From Streptococcus suis (lineage in GTDB: Bacteria; Bacillota; Bacilli; Lactobacillales; Streptococcaceae), in assembly GCF_002964575.1 (NCBI RefSeq), contig NZ_POQQ01000048.1:1-64000 (forward strand): a stretch of 64,000 bases of DNA. The letters run 5' to 3'. Below the pieces are notes generated by a model, which was not told the DNA's origin, did not search any database, and worked only from the letters and a program-made list of their open reading frames with translations. Shown here in pieces: positions 46,218-54,955 of this stretch; positions within the stretch are counted from its first letter, which is position 1; each line of letters begins with the position of its first letter. Made by a program: the position numbers and the translations under genes.

Positions 46218-46370
46218 TTATGAGTGAGAATGATGGGACTTGTCGTCCATATTTTGCTTAATGGCACAGTCACAGGAACATTCTCCACAGGAACTTTTTC
46301 CTTTTACTAGGCTGCGAACGGCTAGAATAAATAGAACTGCAATGATAAGAAAGAGGATAAGTGTTGGCAT
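46218..46370 (-). CDS. FeoB-associated Cys-rich membrane protein
   Basis: This 50-residue gene is translated as MPTLILFLIIAVLFILAV, then a basic turn and a Cys-rich tail CGECSCDC followed by a His-rich end (KSHHSHS). One membrane helix followed by CxxCxCxC is the pattern of the FeoB_associated family. Its ATG shares one base with the feoB stop (TAATG), so it is the third gene of the feo operon. It may bind or shuttle iron at the FeoB exit; the role is not established. Confidence 0.88.
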   Translation of the reverse strand: MPTLILFLIIAVLFILAVRSLVKGKSSCGECSCDCAIKQNMDDKSHHSHS

Positions 46371-48514
46371 TAGTATTCTCCCTTTTCAAGTTTTTTTAGG
46401 GTAACAATGGGTAGAAGAGAGGCAGGTTTTTTCAGCAAGCTATAGATGGCTGCTAGTAGCAAGATAAGAGCGATAAAAGTCCAAGCTGTTGGAGTTTGTC
46501 CATCAATTAGTACGAGCCCCAACTGGTAGATAATTAGGCTGGTTGCATAGGCCAGACCCGTCTGGAATCCGATAGCAATCCAGGTCCATTTGGCCTCTCC
46601 CATTTCACGATGAATAGCACCGATTGCTGCGAAGCAGGGGGCACAGAGGAGGTTGAAGACCAAGAAGGAATAGGCTGACAAGGCAGTGTAGTCTTGTTGT
46701 AGCAGTCCCCAGAGTTCAGGATTTTCTTCAGTAGTCTCTCCTAATCGGTAGAGAATACCAAAGGTGGCAATGACGGTTTCCTTGGCTAGTAGTCCTGTGA
46801 TGGCCGCAACAGTTGCCCGCCAATTGCCAAATCCAACCGGCTGGAAGAAGAGGGAGAAACTGCGTCCAATAGAAGCCAGAATGCTCTCCTCTGTTTCAAC
46901 CATCTGCAAACCCCAGTTATAGGAACTAGCAAACCAGATGACGATATTGGTTACAAAAATGATGGTACCAGCCCGTTTAATAAAGCTCAGAGCCTTGTCG
47001 AAGGCATAGCGACCGACAGTTTTAATTTCTGGTAGATGATAGGATGGTAATTCCATGATAAAGGGGCTAGCTACTCCGCCCAGTTGCTTGGTCTTTTTAA
47101 GGGCCATGCCAGATAGAACAATGGTTCCCATGCCGACAAAATAGGCACTTGGAGCAATCCAGGGATTGTCTGGGAAGAAGGCTCCGGCAACTAAAGAAAT
47201 GATGGGAAGTTTGGCAGAGCAGGGCATAAAAGTAGCTGTCATGATGGTGATTTTTCGGTCTTGTTCATTTTCAATGGTCCTGCTGGCCATGACTCCTGGA
47301 ACACCACAGCCAGTGGAAATCAGCATGGGAATGAAAGATTTTCCAGATAAGCCAAAGCGTCTAAAAATCCTGTCCATGACAAAGGCAATGCGGCTCATGT
47401 AGCCAATGTCTTCTAAAATTCCAAGACAGAAAAAGAGAACAAAAATTTGTGGAACAAAGCCGAGTATGGCTCCACAGCCGGCTACAATTCCATCGAGCAC
47501 CAGAGATTGAAGCCAATCAGCAATGTCAAAAACATGCAGATAATGTTGGATATAGTTTGGAACTAGCTCTCCGAATAAGACCTCATTGACCCAGTCTGTT
47601 CCCATGGTTCCAACAGTTTGGATAGAAAGGAAGTAGGTCAGCCACATGACAATGGCAAAGATTGGTAGGGCAAGAAAGCGGTTGGTGACAACCTGATCGA
47701 TTTTGTCAGAGAGGTTAAATCTTGTATCGCTCTCTTTGGTGACTAGCTCAGCGATATTCTCAATCAATTGGTAGCGTTGATTGACGATGATGGCTTCCAT
47801 ATCGTCTGCGTATATTTTTTCTAAAATCGTAATAATTTCCTGTAAATCGAGTAGGGATTGTTGATCTAAAGGACATTGCTCCAAGATAATCGGATCTTGT
47901 TCTAGCAACTTAATAGCATAGAAGCGTTTTTGATGGTCTGGGACGGAGTCGGGCAAGAGGTCAAATACTTGTGACAAAGCAGCTTCGAATTGCTTGTCAT
48001 ACTGAGGAAAGATTGGTTCGATGTGCTGATGGCTACATTTTTCAACCTCGTGAAGGAGTTGGGGAATGCCTAGTTTCTTTAAGGCACTGATTGGCTGAAC
48101 TGAAACACCTAGTTGATAGGCGAGTTGTTCACTGTTAATGGATTTTCCCTGGTTTTTCAGACTATCAGTCATATTGAGAGCGATTACAGTTGGAAGACCC
48201 ATTTCTAATAATTGCAGGGTTAGATAGAGGTTGCGTTCCAAATTTGTCGCATCAACGACATTAAGAATAGCAGCAGGCTGGTCAGTCATCAGATAATCTC
48301 TGGCAACAGCTTCCTCAGTTGTGTAGGGTGATAGGGAGTAGATTCCTGGTAAATCCTGTAGAACTAGATGTTTGCGATTTTTTATCAGACCTGATTTTTT
48401 CTCAACCGTCACTCCTGGCCAGTTTCCGACACGCTGGTTGGTACCTGTCAAGAGGTTAAAAAGGGTTGTTTTTCCACTGTTGGGATTACCTACAAGAGCG
48501 ATTTGGCTTATCAT
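46370..48514 (-). CDS. feoB: FeoB, ferrous iron transporter
   Basis: The 714-residue protein has an N-terminal G-protein domain with G1 GNPNSGKTT at residues 9-17, G3 DLPGIY and G4 NMTD near 118, a helical spacer, and a C-terminal membrane part with two Gate/core segments containing CGVPG and the later CAPCFAAIGAIHRE. It imports Fe2+ under low-oxygen or acidic conditions with FeoA. It overlaps feoA by four bases (ATGA) and the small Cys-rich gene by one base. Confidence 0.95.
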   Translation of the reverse strand: MISQIALVGNPNSGKTTLFNLLTGTNQRVGNWPGVTVEKKSGLIKNRKHLVLQDLPGIYSLSPYTTEEAVARDYLMTDQPAAILNVVDATNLERNLYLTLQLLEMGLPTVIALNMTDSLKNQGKSINSEQLAYQLGVSVQPISALKKLGIPQLLHEVEKCSHQHIEPIFPQYDKQFEAALSQVFDLLPDSVPDHQKRFYAIKLLEQDPIILEQCPLDQQSLLDLQEIITILEKIYADDMEAIIVNQRYQLIENIAELVTKESDTRFNLSDKIDQVVTNRFLALPIFAIVMWLTYFLSIQTVGTMGTDWVNEVLFGELVPNYIQHYLHVFDIADWLQSLVLDGIVAGCGAILGFVPQIFVLFFCLGILEDIGYMSRIAFVMDRIFRRFGLSGKSFIPMLISTGCGVPGVMASRTIENEQDRKITIMTATFMPCSAKLPIISLVAGAFFPDNPWIAPSAYFVGMGTIVLSGMALKKTKQLGGVASPFIMELPSYHLPEIKTVGRYAFDKALSFIKRAGTIIFVTNIVIWFASSYNWGLQMVETEESILASIGRSFSLFFQPVGFGNWRATVAAITGLLAKETVIATFGILYRLGETTEENPELWGLLQQDYTALSAYSFLVFNLLCAPCFAAIGAIHREMGEAKWTWIAIGFQTGLAYATSLIIYQLGLVLIDGQTPTAWTFIALILLLAAIYSLLKKPASLLPIVTLKKLEKGEY

Positions 48515-48981
48515 TTTACTTCCTCCGTCAGACGGACCTGCACCATTTGTGCCTCGGATTTACGCAAAGTCAGTTCATAGCCACGCAAGGTGATTTCGAT
48601 AGGGTCACCGAGGGGGGCAACTTTTTTGAGAAATAGCTGCGTGTTCTTGGTAAGACCCATGGCCATCAAGCGACGGCGAAGGGCACCAGTTGCGCAGATT
48701 TCTAGAACCTTGGCAGAGCTTCCAATCGGTAATTGATCGAGGGAGAGTGTCTCATGCTTATCTGAAATTTCCTCAAGGACTAAACTTTCAATGACTGCCT
48801 GGTCCAGTGCCAAACGACTGGCCTTAATCTGAATAATAGCATTGGTCTTAGTCTTTGAAATCAAGCGGATTTCTTGCCCCTCTTTCAAACCCAGATGGGC
48901 TAGATGTCGTCGAATATCTTCATGGGCCAGACATTCGATAATGGTATAGGTCTGTCCAATGTGGAGTTCTTCAAGCTTCAT
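48511..48981 (-). CDS. feoA: FeoA with two tandem SH3-like domains
   Basis: The 156-residue protein carries two FeoA domains instead of one: about 1-75 (LHIGQTYTIIECLAHEDIRR) and 80-156 (LPIGSSAKVLEICATGALRRR). Each ends with the strand that precedes the family consensus GDP-I (the second has LGDPIEITLRGYELTLRKSEA; the first lacks it and is more divergent). FeoA binds the FeoB G domain. The first domain is probably the degenerate one. First gene of the operon feoA-feoB-small Cys-rich protein. Confidence 0.9.
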   Translation of the reverse strand: MKLEELHIGQTYTIIECLAHEDIRRHLAHLGLKEGQEIRLISKTKTNAIIQIKASRLALDQAVIESLVLEEISDKHETLSLDQLPIGSSAKVLEICATGALRRRLMAMGLTKNTQLFLKKVAPLGDPIEITLRGYELTLRKSEAQMVQVRLTEEVK

Positions 48982-49076
48982 AATCTATCCTTTGTGATTT
49001 TTATAACAATAGTATAACATATTTGTTTAAAAAAGTCAGACAATTCTAGGAAGAATATTACTTTTTTAAATAAGTG

Positions 49077-49104
49077 TTGACAAATAGATAAAATATGGTA
49101 AACT
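49077..49104 (+). promoter_or_regulatory. Promoter of tRNA-Thr
   Basis: TTGACA (49077-49082) and TAAACT (49099-49104) are 16 bases apart with TG before the -10. The tRNA starts 12 bases downstream. Confidence 0.7.
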
Positions 49105-49115
49105 AATAAAGTACT

Positions 49116-49188
49116 GCTGGTTTAGCTCAGTCGGTAGAGCGCATCCATGGTAAGGATGAGGTCGCCGGTTCAATCCCGGCAACTAGCA
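49116..49188 (+). tRNA. tRNA-Thr (anticodon GGT)
   Basis: The 73-base cloverleaf has acceptor stem GCTGGTT / AACTAGC (one G-T pair), a D-loop with AGCTCAGTCGGTAGAGC, an anticodon stem CATCC / GGATG with anticodon GGT at 49149-49151, and a T-arm GCCGG-TTCAATC-CCGGC. The discriminator base is A and CCA is not encoded. It is transcribed alone and followed by a terminator. Confidence 0.97.
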
Positions 49189-49201
49189 TAAAATAAGCTG
49201 A

Positions 49202-49227
49202 AAAACCCTTGAAACACAAGGGTTTTT
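49202..49227 (+). terminator. Terminator of tRNA-Thr
   Basis: AAAACCCTTG pairs with CAAGGGTTTT around a 5-base loop; the T tract continues to 49227. Confidence 0.88.
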
Positions 49228-49268
49228 GTTATGTCTGCCTCAAATTCTCCCCTGATATCAAAAAAATC

Positions 49269-49296
49269 TTGACTTGTCAGTTTATTATGTTAGAAT
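49269..49296 (+). promoter_or_regulatory. Promoter of the leader peptide and ABC exporter transcript
   Basis: TTGACT (49269-49274) and TAGAAT (49291-49296) are 16 bases apart, with TG at the extended -10 position. Confidence 0.75.
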
Positions 49297-49327
49297 AGGG
49301 CTTAGAAAAAAGAAAGGAGTAAAACAA

Positions 49328-49405
49328 ATGAACACACAACTTGTCCTTCAGCAAGCTATTTTTTATCATACACTCCTTTCTAAGCAGGAAAACAGGGCTC
49401 ATTGA
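49328..49405 (+). CDS. Putative 25-residue leader peptide
   Basis: This small ORF begins MNTQLVLQQAIFYH and stops at TGA 49403-49405. It has AAAGGAG eight bases before its ATG and a strong promoter 30 bases further up, and it is followed after 126 bases by a perfect terminator and then the ABC exporter genes. That arrangement is typical of ribosome-mediated attenuation, as for bmrB before bmrCD in Bacillus. It has no recognised homologue that I can recall, and the peptide itself is probably not functional. Confidence 0.6.
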   Translation: MNTQLVLQQAIFYHTLLSKQENRAH

Positions 49406-49474
49406 ACGACTGTTGAAGTTTTTCGTGGGGCATACTCTGGAATAGTGGGAAAGTCAAGCATGTCTTATCATGGT

Positions 49475-49565
49475 CAGGTGGGCTTTGTCATGGCTATTCG
49501 GGAGTTGGTCTATTTTTGTGGACTGAGCTATGCCTAGGTGGAGTGATAGACACCTGGGCTTTTTT
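49475..49565 (+). promoter_or_regulatory. Attenuator-like structure before the ABC exporter
   Basis: A terminator is formed by GCCTAGGTG (49532-49540) and CACCTGGGC (49551-49559) with six T residues after it. An upstream CAGGTG at 49475-49480 can pair with CACCTG in the terminator's right arm, so an alternative fold could prevent termination. A leader ORF lies upstream. Confidence 0.65.
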
Positions 49566-49604
49566 GTGCTTAGAAAGGGATAAGTATATACAAAAAGGAG
49601 ATAT

Positions 49605-51332
49605 ATGTTTCGATTGATTTTTGACTATGTCAAGCAACACAAGTGGCTCTACTTGGTAGTTGTTGTGACTTTGATTATTTATGATGTCACCCTCTTGATA
49701 CCGACGCAGATTATTCAGAGGATGGTGGATACGCTGACTAAGAATGGACTGACTGAGCAGGTTTTACTTCAAGAAATGGGCCTTTTGCTCTTAGTAACCT
49801 TTCTCAACTATGGGATGGGCTTTATTTGGCATTTGAAACTTTTTCAGGCTTCTGTCAATTTCAAATTTGATATGCAACAGCGGGCCTTTAAAAAGATGGT
49901 CACCATGCGGACGCCCTTTTATGAAAAATTTCGGTCTGGTGATGTCATGACCCGCTTTTCAACGGATGTTGATGGTCTGATGGAGATGGTTGGCTACGGG
50001 CTGATGATTGTGGTCTATGCAGGTGGAATGTTAGCTTTTATTATTCCGACCATGTTTTTCATTGACTGGAAGATTTCCTTCCTGGCTATCTTACCGATGA
50101 TTTTTATGGCAGTTGCTTTCTTTTTCATTGGTCGCAAGCAGGATTTGGCTATTGATGCCAACCGTGAGGCAGTTGCACAGCTCAATAATGAGGTCTTGGA
50201 AGTTGTCGAGGGTATTCGTGTAACCCGAGCCTATAGCAAAAAGGTAACTCAAAAGGGGCAGTTTCAGGCTCGAACCAAGGAATTGGCGGATGGTGGGGAC
50301 CGGATTACTACCCTACAATCCCTTTATAACCCGTTGGCTACGGTCGGTCTGGGTTTGTCGACTATCCTGGTCTTGGTACTTGGAGCAGGGGCAGTCAAGT
50401 CTGGTCAGCTCAGTCTGGGGCAGGTCATCGCCCTGCAACTCTATGTCAGTTCCCTCCTGGAGCCTTTCTGGACCCTGGCGGATTTCATACTAGTTTATCA
50501 GACAGGTAAGACTTCATTTGAAAAACTGCAGGAGCTGATTGAAACAGGAGATGACTTGGAAGTGGATGGCTCGGTAGAAATAGCCGAGCTAGATAGTATT
50601 TCTTTCAAGAACTACAGCTTTAGCTATCCTCAGTCGGACCGTCCGAGTTTGCAGGAGATTAACTGGACCTTGAAAGCCGGTCAGACAGTCGGGATTGTTG
50701 GAAAAACGGGTTCCGGAAAGACCAGCTTGGTTAGACAATTGTTACGTCAGTATCCAGTTGGGCAGGGTGAGTTTCTTGTTAATCATCAGTCTGTCCTTGA
50801 CTTCAAACGCTCTAGCCTAGAGCGTAAAATCGGCTATGTTCCCCAAGAACACATTCTCTTTTCAAAATCTGTTGGGGAAAATATTGCCTTTGGTAAGCGT
50901 GACAGTAGTTTGGAAGAAATTGAAGCGGCTATCGCAACCGCAGCCTTTAGCCAGGACTTGGAGCGGATGAGTCATGGACTGGACACCATGATTGGCGAGC
51001 GGGGTGTGTCTATTTCTGGCGGTCAGAAACAACGGATTTCTATTGCGCGTGCCTTTTTACGAGAGCCAGACTTGCTCATTTTAGATGATTCCCTGTCAGC
51101 AGTTGATGCTCGAACAGAAGGTCAGATTATCCAAAATATCCAGAAAGAACGTGCTGGTAAGACCAATGTCATTGTGACCCACCGCCTGTCTGCTGTCAAC
51201 CATGCGGACTGGGTACTGGTCTTGGATGAAGGTCGCATTGTAGAAGAAGGCCGACCGGCAGACCTGCTAGCCCAAGAAGGCTGGTACTATGAACAATACC
51301 AGCGCCAACAAAGTCAGGAAGGAGGAGAATAA
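49605..51332 (+). CDS. ABC exporter half-transporter with degenerate ATP site (BmrC/LmrC-like)
   Basis: The 575-residue protein has a six-helix membrane domain (about 1-310) and an ATPase domain. Walker A is GKTGSGKT near residue 369, the signature SISGGQKQR near 470. Walker B ends in LILDDSLS, with Asp in place of the catalytic Glu, the mark of the degenerate subunit of heterodimeric exporters. It overlaps the next gene by one base. The pair resembles BmrCD/LmrCD and, by size and order, streptococcal fluoroquinolone pumps, but the substrate cannot be read here. Confidence 0.9.
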   Translation: MFRLIFDYVKQHKWLYLVVVVTLIIYDVTLLIPTQIIQRMVDTLTKNGLTEQVLLQEMGLLLLVTFLNYGMGFIWHLKLFQASVNFKFDMQQRAFKKMVTMRTPFYEKFRSGDVMTRFSTDVDGLMEMVGYGLMIVVYAGGMLAFIIPTMFFIDWKISFLAILPMIFMAVAFFFIGRKQDLAIDANREAVAQLNNEVLEVVEGIRVTRAYSKKVTQKGQFQARTKELADGGDRITTLQSLYNPLATVGLGLSTILVLVLGAGAVKSGQLSLGQVIALQLYVSSLLEPFWTLADFILVYQTGKTSFEKLQELIETGDDLEVDGSVEIAELDSISFKNYSFSYPQSDRPSLQEINWTLKAGQTVGIVGKTGSGKTSLVRQLLRQYPVGQGEFLVNHQSVLDFKRSSLERKIGYVPQEHILFSKSVGENIAFGKRDSSLEEIEAAIATAAFSQDLERMSHGLDTMIGERGVSISGGQKQRISIARAFLREPDLLILDDSLSAVDARTEGQIIQNIQKERAGKTNVIVTHRLSAVNHADWVLVLDEGRIVEEGRPADLLAQEGWYYEQYQRQQSQEGGE

Positions 51333-53071
51333 TGAAGGTTTTAGGATTTTTATTGAAGCAAATTGGTCGCGTCAAGTGGCTCTTTACGTTTGCTGTTATC
51401 TGTTACTTAGCAGCTTCTAGTCTTTTGCGATTTGCCCCTCTCATTATTCAAAAAGCCATCGATGGACCTTTACGGGCCTTGAGTGAAGGCCAACCCTTCC
51501 AAGAAGCCCTTTTCTTGCAGATGGCAAGTCAATATGTGGCCATGATTTTCTTGGGTGCACTTGGCTATTACCTTTCCATGCGGATCTTGATGCACTCGGC
51601 CAATAGGATCGCAGAGTATTTGCGCAACCAGGCCTATGATGTTATGCAGCACCTGCCCATTTCCTATTTTGATGACAAACCTGCCGGGAAGATTGCCACT
51701 CGTATTGTTAACGATACTGAAACCTTGCGCAATCAGTTTTACGGTACTCTTGTTAATGTCTTTAATAGTTTTATTCGCTTGCTTCTTACCTACGGGATTG
51801 TTTTCTACATCAATCCTAGTCTAGGTTTTGCTCTCTTGCTACTAATTCCAGTCTTTATCGGTATTCAATTTGTCTATAAAAAAATGACAGATAAGCCGAT
51901 GAAAGATTTCTATGATGCTCGTAGTGAGGTCAATACGCAGGTCAATGAGACCATGAACGGAGCTAGCCTTATCCAACTTTACGGACAGGAAGAGAACATG
52001 TTGGCAGAGTTTGAAGCGACTGCTGATAAAATGCGGCGGGCTGACAATCAAATTATTTGGGCTCAATCCAGTGCAACTTGGACCTTGCTAGAGTTTCTGA
52101 AATTCTTGGTTTTGACGGGGATTTTGACGATTGTCGGTTATCAATTTTTACAAGGCCAATCTAGTCTATCACCGGGTAAGTTATTTGTGTATATTGATTA
52201 CATTGAAGGGATTTTCGTTTCACTAGGGGCCTTGGTCAAGCAGTTTCCCAATCTCCTTCGGTCGATTGAAACAGGTAAGAGGTTGATGGGCTTGCTGGAA
52301 GAAGAAACGGAGCCCGATAGTAGTGCTGAATTGACGGTGACAGACGGTCAGGTGGTCTTTAACCAAGTGACCTTTGCCTACGAAGTTGGCAAGCCTATTC
52401 TCAAGGACATCTCCATTCAGGCTGACAAGGGAGAAACCATAGCTCTGGTGGGCCACACAGGCTCAGGCAAGTCCTCCATTATGAACCTCCTCTACCGTTT
52501 CTATGATCCTCAGGAGGGTCAGGTTTTGATTGATGTGAAAAACATCCGTGAATATTCCCGTGAGAGCCTGCGCAGTCACATGGGGATTGTCCTTCAGGAT
52601 CCCTATCTCTTCACTGGGACCATCGCTAGCAACGTGGCTATGGATAGGGAGAAGATGGATAGACCGGCAATTATAGAAGCCCTGGAAAAAGTTGGAGCAG
52701 GTCCAATGCTTGCTCGCCTGGAACAAGGTATCGATGAACCAGTATTTGAAAAGGGGTCAACCTTCTCAAGCGGTGAACGTCAATTGATTGCCTTTGCCCG
52801 CACCCTTTACTCCAATCCCAAAATCTTGATTTTGGATGAGGCGACTTCACATATCGATACGGAAACGGAAGAAATTATCCAGCACGCTATGGAAGTGGTC
52901 AAGGAAGGTCGCACCACCTTTATCATTGCCCATCGCCTGTCCACCATTCAAAATGCAGACCAGATTTTAGTCCTGGACCAAGGTCGGATTATTGAACGTG
53001 GCAAACATGAGGAACTGCTTGCCTTTGGCGGTGTTTATGCACAGATGCATGAGATACAGGCTAGGGTGTAG
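51332..53071 (+). CDS. ABC exporter half-transporter with canonical ATP site (BmrD/LmrD-like)
   Basis: The 579-residue partner has six membrane helices (about 1-320) and an ATPase domain with Walker A GHTGSGKS near residue 374 and Walker B LILDEATSHID with the catalytic Glu. Its signature reads FSSGERQ instead of SGGQ. Together with the previous gene, which has the reverse deviation, this gives one active and one degenerate ATP site per heterodimer. It starts on the last base of the previous stop codon, so expression is tightly coupled. Confidence 0.92.
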   Translation: MKVLGFLLKQIGRVKWLFTFAVICYLAASSLLRFAPLIIQKAIDGPLRALSEGQPFQEALFLQMASQYVAMIFLGALGYYLSMRILMHSANRIAEYLRNQAYDVMQHLPISYFDDKPAGKIATRIVNDTETLRNQFYGTLVNVFNSFIRLLLTYGIVFYINPSLGFALLLLIPVFIGIQFVYKKMTDKPMKDFYDARSEVNTQVNETMNGASLIQLYGQEENMLAEFEATADKMRRADNQIIWAQSSATWTLLEFLKFLVLTGILTIVGYQFLQGQSSLSPGKLFVYIDYIEGIFVSLGALVKQFPNLLRSIETGKRLMGLLEEETEPDSSAELTVTDGQVVFNQVTFAYEVGKPILKDISIQADKGETIALVGHTGSGKSSIMNLLYRFYDPQEGQVLIDVKNIREYSRESLRSHMGIVLQDPYLFTGTIASNVAMDREKMDRPAIIEALEKVGAGPMLARLEQGIDEPVFEKGSTFSSGERQLIAFARTLYSNPKILILDEATSHIDTETEEIIQHAMEVVKEGRTTFIIAHRLSTIQNADQILVLDQGRIIERGKHEELLAFGGVYAQMHEIQARV

Positions 53072-53120
53072 GAGAAGGGGGAGTATAGTCATTTTTTATA
53101 GGATGGATAAATAATATATA

Positions 53121-53150
53121 TTAGTAAGGATCTTCTTTTTCTGATAGGAT
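53121..53150 (+). promoter_or_regulatory. Promoter of the TDT transporter gene, shared-type 1
   Basis: TTAGTA (53121-53126) and TAGGAT (53145-53150) are 18 bases apart, preceded by GATGGATAAATAATATATA. The same arrangement recurs at 54956-54985. Confidence 0.5.
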
Positions 53151-53209
53151 AGGGGTAACTCGTTTAAACTTGTTACAATCAGTCATCATATCCATCACGG
53201 AGGTCCAAT

Positions 53210-54148
53210 ATGAAAAGAAGTTTAGTCCAAGTCCCCCTAGCCCTTTCAGGTCTGCTACTGGCTCTGGTAGCTTTGGCCAATCTATTAGCTCCAGTTCATC
53301 CCCTTATCAAACCCAGTCTGCAAGCCTTAGTCTTGCTGGGCTATGGTCTGCTGTTTTCCAGAATTTTTGCTGTCTGGTCAAAAACTAGGACTGAGCTAGG
53401 TCAGCCCATTGTTGCTTCTTGTTTTGCTACGCTTTTTATGGGCTTGTTATTGCTGATAGCCAGCCTTCCTCCTCTACCTTTGGGAATTGGTAAAGGAATT
53501 TGGCTAACTCTGGTTTTGCTTTACGGTGCCTATATCGTCTATTTCTCTATTCGTTTTATCAGTCAAAGGAAGTTGGAGTTAGTTTTTCCAAGCTGGTTTA
53601 TCGTCTATGTAGGTTTTGCCATGGTTGGGGTGACTGCGCCAGTCTATCAAGCTTTTAGACTGGGATGGTTTTCTCTGATTTTTGCGGGAATTTCCTTTGC
53701 TATCTTGTTGCCAGTTGTAGTGTATCGTTTGCTACATGTCAAATTGGTTCAGGCTCAATTTCCCCTGCTAGCTATCTTTGCAGCTCCGACTGCCCTGCTC
53801 TTAACTGCCTATCTTCAATTGGCAGAGCAGGTAGATTTGCGCTTGCTTGTGTTTTTGTTAGTCTTGTCCCAATCCTTCTATCTAACAGTGGTTCTCTCGC
53901 TCAGACGATTGACCAAAAATGGTTTTAGTCCTCTCTTTGCAGCCTTTACTTTTCCGTTTGTCAGCTCTGCTATTTCCCTAAAACTGACCCTAGGGAAGTT
54001 GGTGGGACTTCAATCCCTCCTGTCATTTGTTTTGCAAGTGGAGATCATCCTGGCGACGCTTGTGATTGCGGGAGTAGCTTTTCTGTATGTCAATCACCTG
54101 TCAAGAGAGTTAGTCAGTGTTTGGTCCTCGGCTGAGGAGAGTGTGTAG
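53210..54148 (+). CDS. TDT/TehA-type membrane transporter (probable)
   Basis: The 312-residue protein has about ten hydrophobic segments and almost no soluble domain. The opening QVPLALSGLLLALVALANLL resembles the first helix of the TDT family (TehA, SLAC1-type anion channels), with FGF-like and PVVVYRLL helices later. That family includes dicarboxylate transporters and tellurite-resistance proteins. Its promoter resembles that of the AhpD-like gene at 55049. A terminator follows at 54185. The family call is moderately sure; substrate unknown. Confidence 0.68.
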   Translation: MKRSLVQVPLALSGLLLALVALANLLAPVHPLIKPSLQALVLLGYGLLFSRIFAVWSKTRTELGQPIVASCFATLFMGLLLLIASLPPLPLGIGKGIWLTLVLLYGAYIVYFSIRFISQRKLELVFPSWFIVYVGFAMVGVTAPVYQAFRLGWFSLIFAGISFAILLPVVVYRLLHVKLVQAQFPLLAIFAAPTALLLTAYLQLAEQVDLRLLVFLLVLSQSFYLTVVLSLRRLTKNGFSPLFAAFTFPFVSSAISLKLTLGKLVGLQSLLSFVLQVEIILATLVIAGVAFLYVNHLSRELVSVWSSAEESV

Positions 54149-54184
54149 GTCTATGGAGGGTTCTGGCAATGATTCAAAGTAGAA

Positions 54185-54210
54185 AATCTAGTCAAGAGGC
54201 TAGGTTTTTT
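54185..54210 (+). terminator. Terminator of the TDT transporter gene
   Basis: AATCTAG (54185-54191) pairs with CTAGGTT (54200-54206) with one T-G pair, followed by T residues. A TATAAT box for the next gene follows at once. Confidence 0.7.
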
Positions 54211-54224
54211 GTTATAATCAAACC

Positions 54225-54923
54225 ATGAAAGCAGTGATTTTTGATTTAGATGATACCTTATACGACCAAATCCAGCCCTTCAAAAAGGCTTTGGATAGGC
54301 ATTTGCAGGTGGATGATGAGCTAGTCGGTCCCCTTTATCTAGCCTTTCGTCATCATGCGGATCAGGTATTTGAAGCAGCAGCGACTGGCAAGATGAGTTT
54401 AAAGGACAGCCATATCTATCGGATGAAAGCAGCCCTAGCTGATTTTGGATTTCAGGTATCGGATGCTCTAGCTTTGACCATTCAGATTGATTATGATTAT
54501 TTCCAAGGACAGTTGGAGCTTAGTCCTATGTTTCCAGCGATTTTTTCACATTGTAAAGAAAGGGGACTTGCGCTTGGGATCATAACCAACGGTCCTCATC
54601 GCCACCAATTGCGGAAGATACGCACTTTGGGCCTTTTGGAATGGTTTGATCAAGATCTAATTCTTATTTCAGGTCAGCTTGGGGTTGCAAAACCGAATTC
54701 GCAGATTTTTCAGGTTATGGAACAGCGTTTGGGACTTTCCTCCGATGAGATTTGCTATGTGGGCGATTCTTTTGAGAATGATGTCATAGGGGCCAAGGCT
54801 TGTGGTTGGCAGGCTGTTTGGTTTAATCATCGCTTGCGTCCAGCCCCTGAAACAAGTGTTAGTCCTGATAGGATAGTGAACAGGTGGGAGGATTTAGCAG
54901 AGGCAATCATCCAGATGGCTTAG
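54225..54923 (+). CDS. HAD-family phosphatase (YjjG-like)
   Basis: The 232-residue protein has the HAD motifs: DLDDTLYD at residues 7-14 with D7 and D9, motif II LGIITNGP near 117, the Lys at GVAKPNSQIF near 153, and motif IV YVGDSFENDVIG near 181. The FxxDDTL form and an alpha-helical cap suit the YjjG/GPH group of nucleotide or phosphoglycolate phosphatases. Substrate unknown. Single gene with a short leader. Confidence 0.9.
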   Translation: MKAVIFDLDDTLYDQIQPFKKALDRHLQVDDELVGPLYLAFRHHADQVFEAAATGKMSLKDSHIYRMKAALADFGFQVSDALALTIQIDYDYFQGQLELSPMFPAIFSHCKERGLALGIITNGPHRHQLRKIRTLGLLEWFDQDLILISGQLGVAKPNSQIFQVMEQRLGLSSDEICYVGDSFENDVIGAKACGWQAVWFNHRLRPAPETSVSPDRIVNRWEDLAEAIIQMA

Positions 54924-54955
54924 CCATTATTTATGGGTGTGATAGATAAAATATA

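Noticed and set aside
49605..53071. Naming the ABC pair as the fluoroquinolone pump SatAB/PatAB
   Set aside because: Family and order are compatible, but the N-termini differ from PatA and PatB as I recall them, and no substrate evidence is visible.
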